DNA of 64,000 nucleotides from GCA-2706205 sp964215955 (lineage in GTDB: Bacteria; Bdellovibrionota; Bacteriovoracia; Bacteriovoracales; Bacteriovoracaceae): positions 124,001 to 188,000 of the forward strand of contig CAXPDR010000027.1 of the NCBI GenBank assembly GCA_964215955.1, in the 5' to 3' direction. Positions 25,824 to 33,129 of this stretch are shown piece by piece. Below the pieces are notes generated by a model. The model was not told the DNA's origin. It searched no databases and was given only the letters and a program-made list of their open reading frames with translations. Position 1 is the stretch's first letter. The number at the start of each line of letters is the position of its first letter. The position numbers were made by a program, and so were the translations under genes.

Positions 25824-26769
25824 TCAAGAACAAGAATTAGATTTAGTCGACTACGAACAAAGTGACTTTAAGCCTCTAAGAAGAAAGCTCATATTAGGTT
25901 TTATTGCTATTATTATTATCTTAAGTAATATTCCCCTAAAGTCACAACTTGATAAAATCATTTATTCTTCTTTAAATATCAATTCAAGATGTACTATTGG
26001 ATTAAAGGATTATTCATTTGAATGGTTTGCTCCAAAAATTAGGTTAAGTGGGCTAAATGTTCCAAAATCTTGTGCCAGAAGTCTCCCTAAAAGCTTAAAA
26101 GTCGATGATCTTAAGCTTTATATTCGTGGTTTGAGTTTTTCTCCCCTAGGACTTAGTTTTAAACTCTCAACAGAATTTGAAGGAAATCTTATAGAAGCTT
26201 TTATCATACCTGGAATCAGCGGACTTTCCATTCTACTTGAAAGCCCTTCTAATAATGGAAAATTTACAAGTGAAATCAACTCTTTTAACCTAAATTCACT
26301 GAGTAAATTCATTCCTAACGTAAATCTTTCTGGAGATATTACTATTTCGACCTTATTCCTTCAGCTGAGTTACGCAGGACAAATTAAAGATCTAGCAATC
26401 AATATCGCTAGTAAGAACTTTAAAATCCCGACCCAAAAAATTATGGGATTTACTTTAAAACAGCTTGCAATTAACTCCTTACTTATTCAGGCTACTCAAG
26501 ACCAAAATAAAAAGATTGTTATTAAAAAGTTAACACTAGGTGACGAAAATAGCCCGATTATCGCTAATTTTAAGGGGGATATAAAGCTATCATCAAATAT
26601 TAAAAGCTCAAAGCTAAACCTCATTGGAGAATTAGCCGTTGGCGAAAAACTTAGTAAAGACATATTTATTTTAGGTGCTTATTTGAAAAAATTTGATAAA
26701 AAGGATAAGTTTTATCAAATTAAAATTGATGGATTGTTAGGAAAGCCTAAATTATCCTCACCTAGGTAA
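25816..26769 (+). CDS. gspN: Type II secretion protein GspN
   Basis: 317 aa from the ATG at 25816, which overlaps the end of gspM by eight bases. A cytoplasmic acidic N-terminus is followed by one transmembrane helix (about 22-42, LILGFIAIIIILSNIPL) and a beta-rich periplasmic domain. This is the topology of GspN, a component present in only some type II systems. It ends six bases before ispA. Position and topology are the main evidence. Confidence 0.72.
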   Translation: MNNQEQELDLVDYEQSDFKPLRRKLILGFIAIIIILSNIPLKSQLDKIIYSSLNINSRCTIGLKDYSFEWFAPKIRLSGLNVPKSCARSLPKSLKVDDLKLYIRGLSFSPLGLSFKLSTEFEGNLIEAFIIPGISGLSILLESPSNNGKFTSEINSFNLNSLSKFIPNVNLSGDITISTLFLQLSYAGQIKDLAINIASKNFKIPTQKIMGFTLKQLAINSLLIQATQDQNKKIVIKKLTLGDENSPIIANFKGDIKLSSNIKSSKLNLIGELAVGEKLSKDIFILGAYLKKFDKKDKFYQIKIDGLLGKPKLSSPR

Positions 26770-26775
26770 TACAAA

Positions 26776-27645
26776 ATGTATGATCATAAAGAATTCGAAA
26801 GATTTTTAGACCAACAAATATCTCAGGTCTCACCCAGTCATAATTTTCAAGAGGTTTTGAAATATACAGTATTACCTGCAGGAAAACTATTTAGACCACA
26901 ACTCGTTTTGACTACGGCCAAAGACCTTGGTGAAATACAACATAATCACCTCTTATTAGCTAGTGCTGTTGAAGTACATCATGCTTATACCTTAATTCAT
27001 GATGATCTTCCGGCCATGGACGACGACGACGAAAGAAGAGGTAGACCATCATCTCATATCAAGTTTTCACAATGGGAAGCCATTCTAGCCGGAGACGCTT
27101 TGCTTAACTCTAGCTACGAAATTTTAGCCGATATCGATTCTAAATACCTACCAAGTATTCTAAAAAGTTTTACTCAGTACTGTGGTCCCAAAGGCCTAAT
27201 ATTAGGCCAAGTAAAAGACCTAGGCATGGAAAATAAAACAATCTCTGAAATCTTAGAAATACACGAACTTAAGACTTCACGCTTAATACAGTGCTGCTTA
27301 ACAAATTGCGCTGTACTTAGTGATAGAAAAGACCTAATAGGAGAATTAAATCAATTAGGTTTGAGTTTAGGCCTAAATTTTCAGCTATTAGATGATTTAT
27401 GTGAACTTACTGAGCCTATTAACGAACATGAAAAAGAAATTAATCCCTTTCTTCACTTCAACCAAAAAGAATTATTAGAAATCATAACAAAAAATAATGA
27501 TCAAATATTTTCCATAACCCAAAAACATAAATTATATAGCTTAGAAAATTACATTCTACATTATTTAAATAAATCTAAGGATAAAATTAAAAATGGACTT
27601 AGTTCCATTAAAGAACATGTAGAAATAAATTTAGACTTCTTATAA
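26776..27645 (+). CDS. ispA: Polyprenyl (farnesyl/geranylgeranyl) diphosphate synthase
   Basis: A 289-aa soluble trans-prenyltransferase that condenses isopentenyl diphosphate with allylic diphosphates. It has LPAGKLFRPQLVL, the first Asp-rich motif HDDLPAMDDDD followed by RRGRP, GDALLNSSYEIL and GLILGQVKDL. The second Asp-rich motif, normally DDxxD, reads DDLCE, so its last acidic residue is Glu. Length and motifs fit IspA. The family also makes longer products, so chain length is not certain. It follows gspN by six bases and is probably transcribed with the gsp operon. It converges on the merR-type gene. Confidence 0.85.
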   Translation: MYDHKEFERFLDQQISQVSPSHNFQEVLKYTVLPAGKLFRPQLVLTTAKDLGEIQHNHLLLASAVEVHHAYTLIHDDLPAMDDDDERRGRPSSHIKFSQWEAILAGDALLNSSYEILADIDSKYLPSILKSFTQYCGPKGLILGQVKDLGMENKTISEILEIHELKTSRLIQCCLTNCAVLSDRKDLIGELNQLGLSLGLNFQLLDDLCELTEPINEHEKEINPFLHFNQKELLEIITKNNDQIFSITQKHKLYSLENYILHYLNKSKDKIKNGLSSIKEHVEINLDFL

Positions 27646-27650
27646 AAAAA

Positions 27651-28151
27651 CTACCAATTCTTTTCTTTAACGATTCCATTAATTTTAGTTAAAACAGAAG
27701 ATAGTTTTTTCTTAGCTTGAACAAGATTCAATACATCTTCATCATTAAATTGTTTTTGAGAAATAACTTCTTTATGACGGGAAAAGTCTAGCTCCAAAGC
27801 ATTTCTCATTAAATCTAGTGAGGATTTGTGTGTAGCAACCCCATTAGGCTGCTCAACAATAAGTGTTTCTTCATCTACTAAGACTTCTGTATGAATTTGG
27901 GCCTCTGAATCAAGGCGCTTTTTAGCTTCAGGTATTGAAAGTTTTTCTTCAAACAACAACACCTTTATTCTATTTATATAATCCAAGTCTTGGCGAGAAT
28001 AAGTTTTTTGTCCATCATCAGTAATGCGAGGACAAATCTGATCAAACTCACTCTCCCAAAATCTGAGAACGTAAGGTTTAACACCAGACATAGATGTTAT
28101 TTCATTAAACTTAAAGTTATTTTTATCAGAACTTAATAGTTCAAAATTCAT
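27651..28151 (-). CDS. MerR-family transcriptional regulator
   Basis: 166 aa. The N-terminal winged helix-turn-helix (FKFNEITSMSGVKPYVLRFWESEFDQICP, then TYSRQDLDYINRIKVLLFEEKLSIPEAKKRL) is the short MerR type commonly found next to ihfA in delta-proteobacterial and Bdellovibrio-like genomes. The C-terminus is a short coiled region without a recognisable ligand domain or metal-binding cysteines. The ATG at 28151 has AGGTGG upstream. It follows ihfA by 14 bases. Confidence 0.88.
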   Translation of the reverse strand: MNFELLSSDKNNFKFNEITSMSGVKPYVLRFWESEFDQICPRITDDGQKTYSRQDLDYINRIKVLLFEEKLSIPEAKKRLDSEAQIHTEVLVDEETLIVEQPNGVATHKSSLDLMRNALELDFSRHKEVISQKQFNDEDVLNLVQAKKKLSSVLTKINGIVKEKNW

Positions 28152-28165
28152 CAAGCCACCTAATT

Positions 28166-28561
28166 TTAGATAGTATCGTCTTCCTCATTATTTAGAAAGG
28201 AACTTAGCGCTCTCGGCTTTCCTTCTTTAGGTGGAAGCGATGTATCTTCTTTACCTTCTTTATCAATTCTATGCTTATATCTTTCAGTGATATCATCTCT
28301 TAGAATTTGTGATGGTTTAAATGTAAGAACTCTTCTAGCTGATATAGGCATAGCCTCACCAGTTTGAGGATTTCTTCCCATTCTTGTTGCCTTATCACGA
28401 ATAGAGAAATTTCCAAATCCTGAAATTTTAACTTTCTCGCCTCTTGATAATGTGTCTTTAATTACTTTAAAGATAAGGTCCACTAGGTCAGCAGCTTCTT
28501 TTTTAGAAAAACCAGCTTCCTTGTATACTCTCTCTACTATGTCTGCTTTTGTGACGCTCAT
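28166..28561 (-). CDS. ihfA: Integration host factor subunit alpha
   Basis: 131 aa. The first 95 residues are a DNABII histone-like domain (TKADIVERVYKEAGFSKKEA, GEKVKISGFGNFSIRDK, RMGRNPQTGEAMPISARRVLTFKPS). IHF bends DNA and assists transcription, including sigma-54 promoters. An unusual hydrophilic tail of about 35 residues, rich in Lys, Glu and Pro, extends beyond the usual end. GGAGG lies seven bases before the ATG. It is downstream of rplT past a strong terminator, so it probably has its own promoter. Confidence 0.92.
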   Translation of the reverse strand: MSVTKADIVERVYKEAGFSKKEAADLVDLIFKVIKDTLSRGEKVKISGFGNFSIRDKATRMGRNPQTGEAMPISARRVLTFKPSQILRDDITERYKHRIDKEGKEDTSLPPKEGKPRALSSFLNNEEDDTI

Positions 28562-28639
28562 TTAAATCCTCCATGATTTACACATCCAAAGTTCTAAGTT
28601 CTTATTATTAGGTTATCAGACAAGTATTTTTTGTGCAAA

Positions 28640-28677
28640 AAAAAACACCCATTTTTATTAAAAAATGGGTGTTTTTT
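28640..28677. terminator. Strong bidirectional-type terminator after rplT
   Basis: A perfect 17-bp stem with a 4-base loop has AACACCCATTTTT on one arm and its complement on the other. A-rich and T-rich ends occur on both sides. It lies 20 bases past the rplT stop codon and should end the infC-rpmI-rplT transcript before ihfA. Confidence 0.9.
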
Positions 28678-28696
28678 ATAGATTTCGTCTAATTTC

Positions 28697-29041
28697 TTAT
28701 TTTGACGCAGCGTGAATAGCTTTAAAACCTTCAAAATCTCTAGCAGCAATTTCTGCTAACATTTTTCTGTTAAGCTCAATCTTATTTGTTTTAAGATTGT
28801 TCATAAATCTTGAGTACGATGTACCTAATGATTTAGATGCAGCATTAATACGTACGATCCAAAGTCTTCTCATATCTCTTTTAAGAAGTCTTCTTCCCTT
28901 ATACATATTGTGTAATGCACGTTTAACTGTTTCAGCTGTGTGTTTGTACTTAGTTCTTCTATCGAAAGAAAAACCTTTAGCAAGCTTTAAGACTTTATTT
29001 CTTCTTCTTCTTGCTTTAAAACCACGTTTTACTCTTGCCAT
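28697..29041 (-). CDS. rplT: 50S ribosomal protein L20
   Basis: 114 aa, highly basic. RRRRNKVLKLAKGF, RTKYKHTAETVKRALHNMYKGRR and LWIVRINAASKSLGTSYSRFMNNL are diagnostic for L20, which binds 23S rRNA early in assembly and often represses its own operon. Third gene of infC-rpmI-rplT. A Shine-Dalgarno (AGGAGA) precedes the ATG. Confidence 0.97.
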   Translation of the reverse strand: MARVKRGFKARRRRNKVLKLAKGFSFDRRTKYKHTAETVKRALHNMYKGRRLLKRDMRRLWIVRINAASKSLGTSYSRFMNNLKTNKIELNRKMLAEIAARDFEGFKAIHAASK

Positions 29042-29134
29042 AATTTTCTCCTAACAACGTTGTGGTGAACAGCAGGGGGATATAAATCACTTAGGGCCCT
29101 ACAATTACTTATCATTAATATTATAAGCACCTAC

Positions 29135-29332
29135 TTATACGTAAGGTGCAGCCTTTAACATATTTTTACCATCTGTAGCGTTTAAATATCCCGCTTTTCT
29201 GGCATTTCTCTTATTCTTTTGAGACTTCTTAGTAAGAATATGTCTCAAGTTAGCTTTTTTAATTTTAACTTTTCCAGATGCAGTTACACTAATTCTTTTA
29301 GCTACAGCTCTTCTAGTCTTCATTTTTGACAT
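29135..29332 (-). CDS. rpmI: 50S ribosomal protein L35
   Basis: 65 aa, basic. MSKMKTRRAVAKRISVTASG, KIKKANLRHILTKKSQKNKR and LRKAGY-like NARKAGYL mark L35. It lies between infC and rplT in the usual order, with a TAGGAGC Shine-Dalgarno before the ATG. Confidence 0.96.
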   Translation of the reverse strand: MSKMKTRRAVAKRISVTASGKVKIKKANLRHILTKKSQKNKRNARKAGYLNATDGKNMLKAAPYV

Positions 29333-29458
29333 TTTATGCTCCTAATAACAACCAATACTTTAAAATTTTAGTCCGATATATCTACCATGTTCTTTTCAAA
29401 TGGCAAAGAACAATCTCATAATTTTTTGAAAATACGATAATATTTTGAAATTTTTAGA

Positions 29459-30001
29459 TTATTTTTTCTTAGCTGGGGCCAACATTGCAATAGCTCTATT
29501 TCCCATCATCTTCAAAGGAGCTTCTACACTAGCTCCAGTTTCCTCGACTACACCATTGATTATTTCTCTAAACTTATCAAGACCAATATGCTTATGGGCC
29601 ATTTCACGCCCCCTAAATTGCATTAACATCTTAACCTTATCGCCTTGTTCAAGAAACTTTAACACATTTTTCAACTTCACATTCAAATCATGAGTATCTA
29701 CAGCTGGTCTAAATTTAACTTCCTTAACTTTAATGGTCACCTGTTTCTTTTTAGCCTCGGCTGCTTTCTTTTGTTGTTGATACTTAAACTTACCATAATC
29801 AATTAACTTTACTACCGGTGGTTTTGCCTGAGGTGAAACTTCAACCAAATCTAAGCCTTGCTCAGCAGATATTTCTCTGGCTTTATCAATACTTACAACA
29901 CCGTACTGATCTCCAGCATCGCTAATTAATCTTACTTCTGGAACCTTTATAAAATCGTTTATTCTTGGACCTTTTGGCTTGCCCTGTTTAAAATTTGCTA
30001 T
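29459..30001 (-). CDS. infC: Translation initiation factor IF-3, ATA start codon
   Basis: 180 aa when read from the ATA at 30001-29999. GGAGG lies six bases upstream, and the first residues (ANFKQGKPKGPRINDFIKVPEVRLI) belong to a full-length IF-3. The next methionine-type start (29848) would delete most of the N-terminal domain. IF-3 binds the 30S subunit and rejects non-standard start codons. A non-standard start on its own mRNA (ATT in E. coli) lets it limit its own synthesis. The C-terminal domain (VKEVKFRPAVDTHDLNVKL, KVKMLMQFRGREMAHKHIG) is intact. Confidence 0.95.
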   Translation of the reverse strand: MANFKQGKPKGPRINDFIKVPEVRLISDAGDQYGVVSIDKAREISAEQGLDLVEVSPQAKPPVVKLIDYGKFKYQQQKKAAEAKKKQVTIKVKEVKFRPAVDTHDLNVKLKNVLKFLEQGDKVKMLMQFRGREMAHKHIGLDKFREIINGVVEETGASVEAPLKMMGNRAIAMLAPAKKK

Positions 30002-30007
30002 GGTATA

Positions 30008-30012
30008 CCTCC
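30008..30012 (-). promoter_or_regulatory. Shine-Dalgarno site that fixes the infC ATA start
   Basis: GGAGG on the minus strand, six bases before the ATA codon at 30001. No ATG, GTG or TTG in frame lies at a suitable distance, so the ATA is the best start. Confidence 0.85.
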
Positions 30013-30036
30013 AACCACAATTAATAAATATCTGAT

Positions 30037-30067
30037 ATTATATAACAACTCTTTTTTAATTATCCAA
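30037..30067 (-). promoter_or_regulatory. Promoter of the infC-rpmI-rplT operon
   Basis: On the minus strand TTGGAT (30067-30062) is followed 17 bases later by TATATA (30044-30039) or 19 bases later by TATAAT (30042-30037). It is about 40 bases upstream of the infC start. Confidence 0.5.
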
Positions 30068-30120
30068 TATAAAATATAAAAAAAGGTGACTTTTACGCGT
30101 AGCAATGATAGTAAAGCCCT

Positions 30121-31011
30121 ATGAAACATACAAAAATTGACTTTAATACCTATTTTGAGGGTATCTATAAAGATAGATGGCCAATATTGAAAAATTCACT
30201 CATTTCCCACAACTCTCAAGTCATTAGACCAGTTTTTAGTAACTCCACTCTTAACTACCAAGACTTTCTTTCATTTAATAACCAAACAAGAGAGACAGTG
30301 TTTGCAATTAATTCAAAAGGACTTAAAGAAAATTACGTCATGGACTTAGCCAGCATTATTAGTGCAAGCTCTTTACCCATAAACAAAGATGATATTGTTT
30401 TGGATATGTGCGCCGCTCCTGGTGGTAAATCTCTAATTTTATTTGAAAAAATCTCGGGTAATGGCGAGTTATGGGTTAATGAAATCTCTCCAAATAGAAG
30501 GCAAAAATTAAAAAACGTTTTAAGAGAATATATTCCTGAAGAAAAACTTTCTTATCTAAAAGTTAAAGGAAAAGATGGAATTAAATATGGGTTACAGTAC
30601 CCAGAACATTTTGACAAAGTTTTAGTTGATGCTCCTTGCTCGGGTGAAAAACATATGCTCTTAAACCCCAAGGAATTGGCTACATGGAATATTAAACGAA
30701 CGAGGCGCTTAGCTGGAATTCAATACGGACTAGTATGTTCGGCTCTACTAAGTCTTAAGGTAGATGGACAACTTCTCTACTCTACTTGTAGTATTTCGCC
30801 TCTTGAAAATGATGGTGTAATCGAAAAGCTTCTTAATAAGAAAGGTGAATTTATAGCCTTAGATTTACCTCAACTCAATTTTCCCAACTTAGAAAAAACG
30901 GCTTTTGGGTATATATTACTTCCTGATAATTCAGGTGCCGGACCAATTTACTTTTCTAGATTAAAAAAAACAAACTCAACATTATCTAAAGTCACAAAAG
31001 AAAATCTATAA
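30121..31011 (+). CDS. RsmB/NSUN-family m5C RNA methyltransferase
   Basis: A 296-aa S-adenosylmethionine-dependent cytosine-5 RNA methyltransferase. Motif I is VLDMCAAPGGKSLILFEK. Motif IV DAPCSGE carries one catalytic cysteine, and motif VI YSTCSISPLEND carries the second. The short N-terminal part lacks the NusB-like domain of RsmB, and no PUA domain is present. It is therefore a minimal form, and the rRNA or tRNA target is unknown. Its 3' end overlaps the convergent gene ending at 30948 by 64 bases. It is divergent from infC. Confidence 0.85.
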   Translation: MKHTKIDFNTYFEGIYKDRWPILKNSLISHNSQVIRPVFSNSTLNYQDFLSFNNQTRETVFAINSKGLKENYVMDLASIISASSLPINKDDIVLDMCAAPGGKSLILFEKISGNGELWVNEISPNRRQKLKNVLREYIPEEKLSYLKVKGKDGIKYGLQYPEHFDKVLVDAPCSGEKHMLLNPKELATWNIKRTRRLAGIQYGLVCSALLSLKVDGQLLYSTCSISPLENDGVIEKLLNKKGEFIALDLPQLNFPNLEKTAFGYILLPDNSGAGPIYFSRLKKTNSTLSKVTKENL

Positions 31012-31343
31012 CTTGTATAATTAGTCATTTTTTTCTCTAAAAATGCTAGAAGTTCTTCTTTGTCAGAAAACTGTGAGTGTTCAATTGAACATTCAACTTC
31101 ATTAAAGTCTTCAACACAGATAAATTCGTGATGTTTTAAATTAGGGTCATTTCCAACAACTTCCCGTCCGATTTGAAAGTTCTTCAAATCTTTACCATAG
31201 ATAGTACAGTTTGAATTTACTTTTTCTAAGTTTAAAGACTCCTCTATCACAGAGTCTATCTTTTCTAGTATTTCGAGAAAATTATTAATTCTCTCAGAAG
31301 ATATAGATAAGAATCTTCTATTTAATATTTTACTTTTTTCCAT
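30948..31343 (-). CDS. Unknown 131-aa protein downstream of plsB
   Basis: A small hydrophilic protein without signal peptide or transmembrane segment. Its ATG lies inside the end of plsB (14-base overlap), so it is likely translated with plsB. Its last 64 bases overlap the 3' end of the convergent RNA methyltransferase gene. The N-terminal half is charged and helical, and the C-terminal half alternates polar and hydrophobic residues. No family recognised. Confidence 0.6.
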   Translation of the reverse strand: MEKSKILNRRFLSISSERINNFLEILEKIDSVIEESLNLEKVNSNCTIYGKDLKNFQIGREVVGNDPNLKHHEFICVEDFNEVECSIEHSQFSDKEELLAFLEKKMTNYTSYRFSFVTLDNVEFVFFNLEK

Positions 31344-33108
31344 GACTAAACTTTAAATTTATTGTGACTTGATCGTTAATATCTCTAGCAAATTTTTCAA
31401 TCATATTTTCTAACCTGATAACATCGACTACGCAATAAATTTCTTTTTCGTCTTTCTCTAAAATATTTAAATTTAATAAAAACTGCAGAGTCATTTTCAT
31501 TTTCGGCACACTATAGGATTCTGGATATTTTACAATACGTCCGTGCTCCAGCTCCATAGAAAATAATTCATGGGCCACCTGAAGATATTTATCAATGGAA
31601 AAACTTTCATCGCATAAATACTTTGCGGACACACAACTCACATAATAACCCTCGTAGATATAACTTAAAGCTGAACTATATGTTCTTACCTTGGATGCAA
31701 CTTTATAATGATCATCTAATGATAGATCTAATATATCATCTATAGAGTTTAAATTTCTTCCGATTGCATACTCAACTATTTTAAGCCCCTCGGCAACCAA
31801 CTCTTTATTACTAGGTAAATAAAACTCATATTTAAGTTCTTTTCTTTTTGCGAGAAGGAATTTAGCTAAATCTGCAGATGTTTTGATATTGCCATTAAAG
31901 ATGTTAAACCAAGTTGCATTAATAATAGCCGGTACAAAGAAATGATGAAGGATCATATTTTTATGATAGAGTAAATGAACCCTACTTTCCGCTTTTATTG
32001 TATAAAAAACTTGATTCAGTTTTTCTCTTTTTATAAGTTCAACTTTTTCATTATTTAAAAACATATCCATGGCAGCCCTGATAGACTTAATGGCTTGTTT
32101 TCCCCTCAGTGATTCAGTTAAAGTAATATCCATATGCTTACAATATTCAATTACATCTAAAACTTGATTTTCAATTTGCTTCCAAGTTAAAGCTCCACTC
32201 GGCTCATCTAAAAGTATTAAAGTAAGGAGGGCGGAAGGAGTAATTGGCATACTTTTACCAACTCTTCTAAAAGTTTCAAAAGCTAAGTCTTGAGTTGCTT
32301 CTTTAAGATCATCAAAAGTATCATCTACGACAATCCCTTTACTAAACTTAACATGAACCGTACCTAATTTTTTATTAAACAACTTAAATAATTTTAACAG
32401 TTGAGTAGGCTTTTCTTTTTCTTTTGCAGCCCCACTAAGCTCTTTCGCATGGGCACCTTCTTCAGGAATATGTTCATGGGCGATGGAAACAGGAATAAAC
32501 ATTAGGGGCTTCTTATCATCACCAAATTTAGTGTGAGCATCAAGAATCATACTAAAAAGACCATATTTTGGCGGAAGTAGTTTTCCAGTCCTGGTTCTTC
32601 CTCCCTCAAAAAAGAATTCGACAACTTTATCTGTCTTCAGAAGATAGTAAATATATCCTTGAAAAGCCAACTTATAGAGATGATCATCAAATCTTCTTCT
32701 AATAAAAAAAGCTCCGCATTTTTTAAAGATTGGCCCAATAGGAAATATATTTAAATTAATTCCAGCCGCAATAAAGACTGGTAATTTGAAGTTTTTATAT
32801 AATACATATTGAATAGCAATATAATCTGCATGAGATTGGTGATTTGGACAAAGGACAACATGATAATTATCTAAGGTGTCCTTTAAGCTAAAGCCCTCAG
32901 GAACTTCTAAATTAACTCCATCATATAGTTTTACAAAAGTTTTATCTAAAAAGGTCTCTAATGCTGTAACAGCCTTTTTACTATATCCACCCTTGATCTC
33001 ATCTATATGTTTGCAAATAACTTTTTTGTCATTTGGTTTATCTTTTAAATGATTTTTGACTTTTTCATAGGAACATACAATTTCATATACATCTTCACTA
33101 TTTTTCAA
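31330..33108 (-). CDS. plsB: Glycerol-3-phosphate acyltransferase (PlsB-like)
   Basis: A 592-aa membrane-associated acyltransferase for the first step of phospholipid synthesis. The four family motifs are present in order: NHQSHADY (HxxxxD), GAFFIRRRF, FFEGGRTRTGK and FIPVSIAHEHIPE. It is shorter than E. coli PlsB (about 807 aa) and so closer to the compact PlsB/DHAPAT-like group. It starts with TTG preceded by AAAGGA. It is followed by an overlapping small gene of unknown function and preceded, 21 bases away, by a hybrid histidine kinase on the same strand. Confidence 0.85.
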   Translation of the reverse strand: MKNSEDVYEIVCSYEKVKNHLKDKPNDKKVICKHIDEIKGGYSKKAVTALETFLDKTFVKLYDGVNLEVPEGFSLKDTLDNYHVVLCPNHQSHADYIAIQYVLYKNFKLPVFIAAGINLNIFPIGPIFKKCGAFFIRRRFDDHLYKLAFQGYIYYLLKTDKVVEFFFEGGRTRTGKLLPPKYGLFSMILDAHTKFGDDKKPLMFIPVSIAHEHIPEEGAHAKELSGAAKEKEKPTQLLKLFKLFNKKLGTVHVKFSKGIVVDDTFDDLKEATQDLAFETFRRVGKSMPITPSALLTLILLDEPSGALTWKQIENQVLDVIEYCKHMDITLTESLRGKQAIKSIRAAMDMFLNNEKVELIKREKLNQVFYTIKAESRVHLLYHKNMILHHFFVPAIINATWFNIFNGNIKTSADLAKFLLAKRKELKYEFYLPSNKELVAEGLKIVEYAIGRNLNSIDDILDLSLDDHYKVASKVRTYSSALSYIYEGYYVSCVSAKYLCDESFSIDKYLQVAHELFSMELEHGRIVKYPESYSVPKMKMTLQFLLNLNILEKDEKEIYCVVDVIRLENMIEKFARDINDQVTINLKFSHGKK

Positions 33109-33129
33109 AACAATTCCTTTTTCATATAC

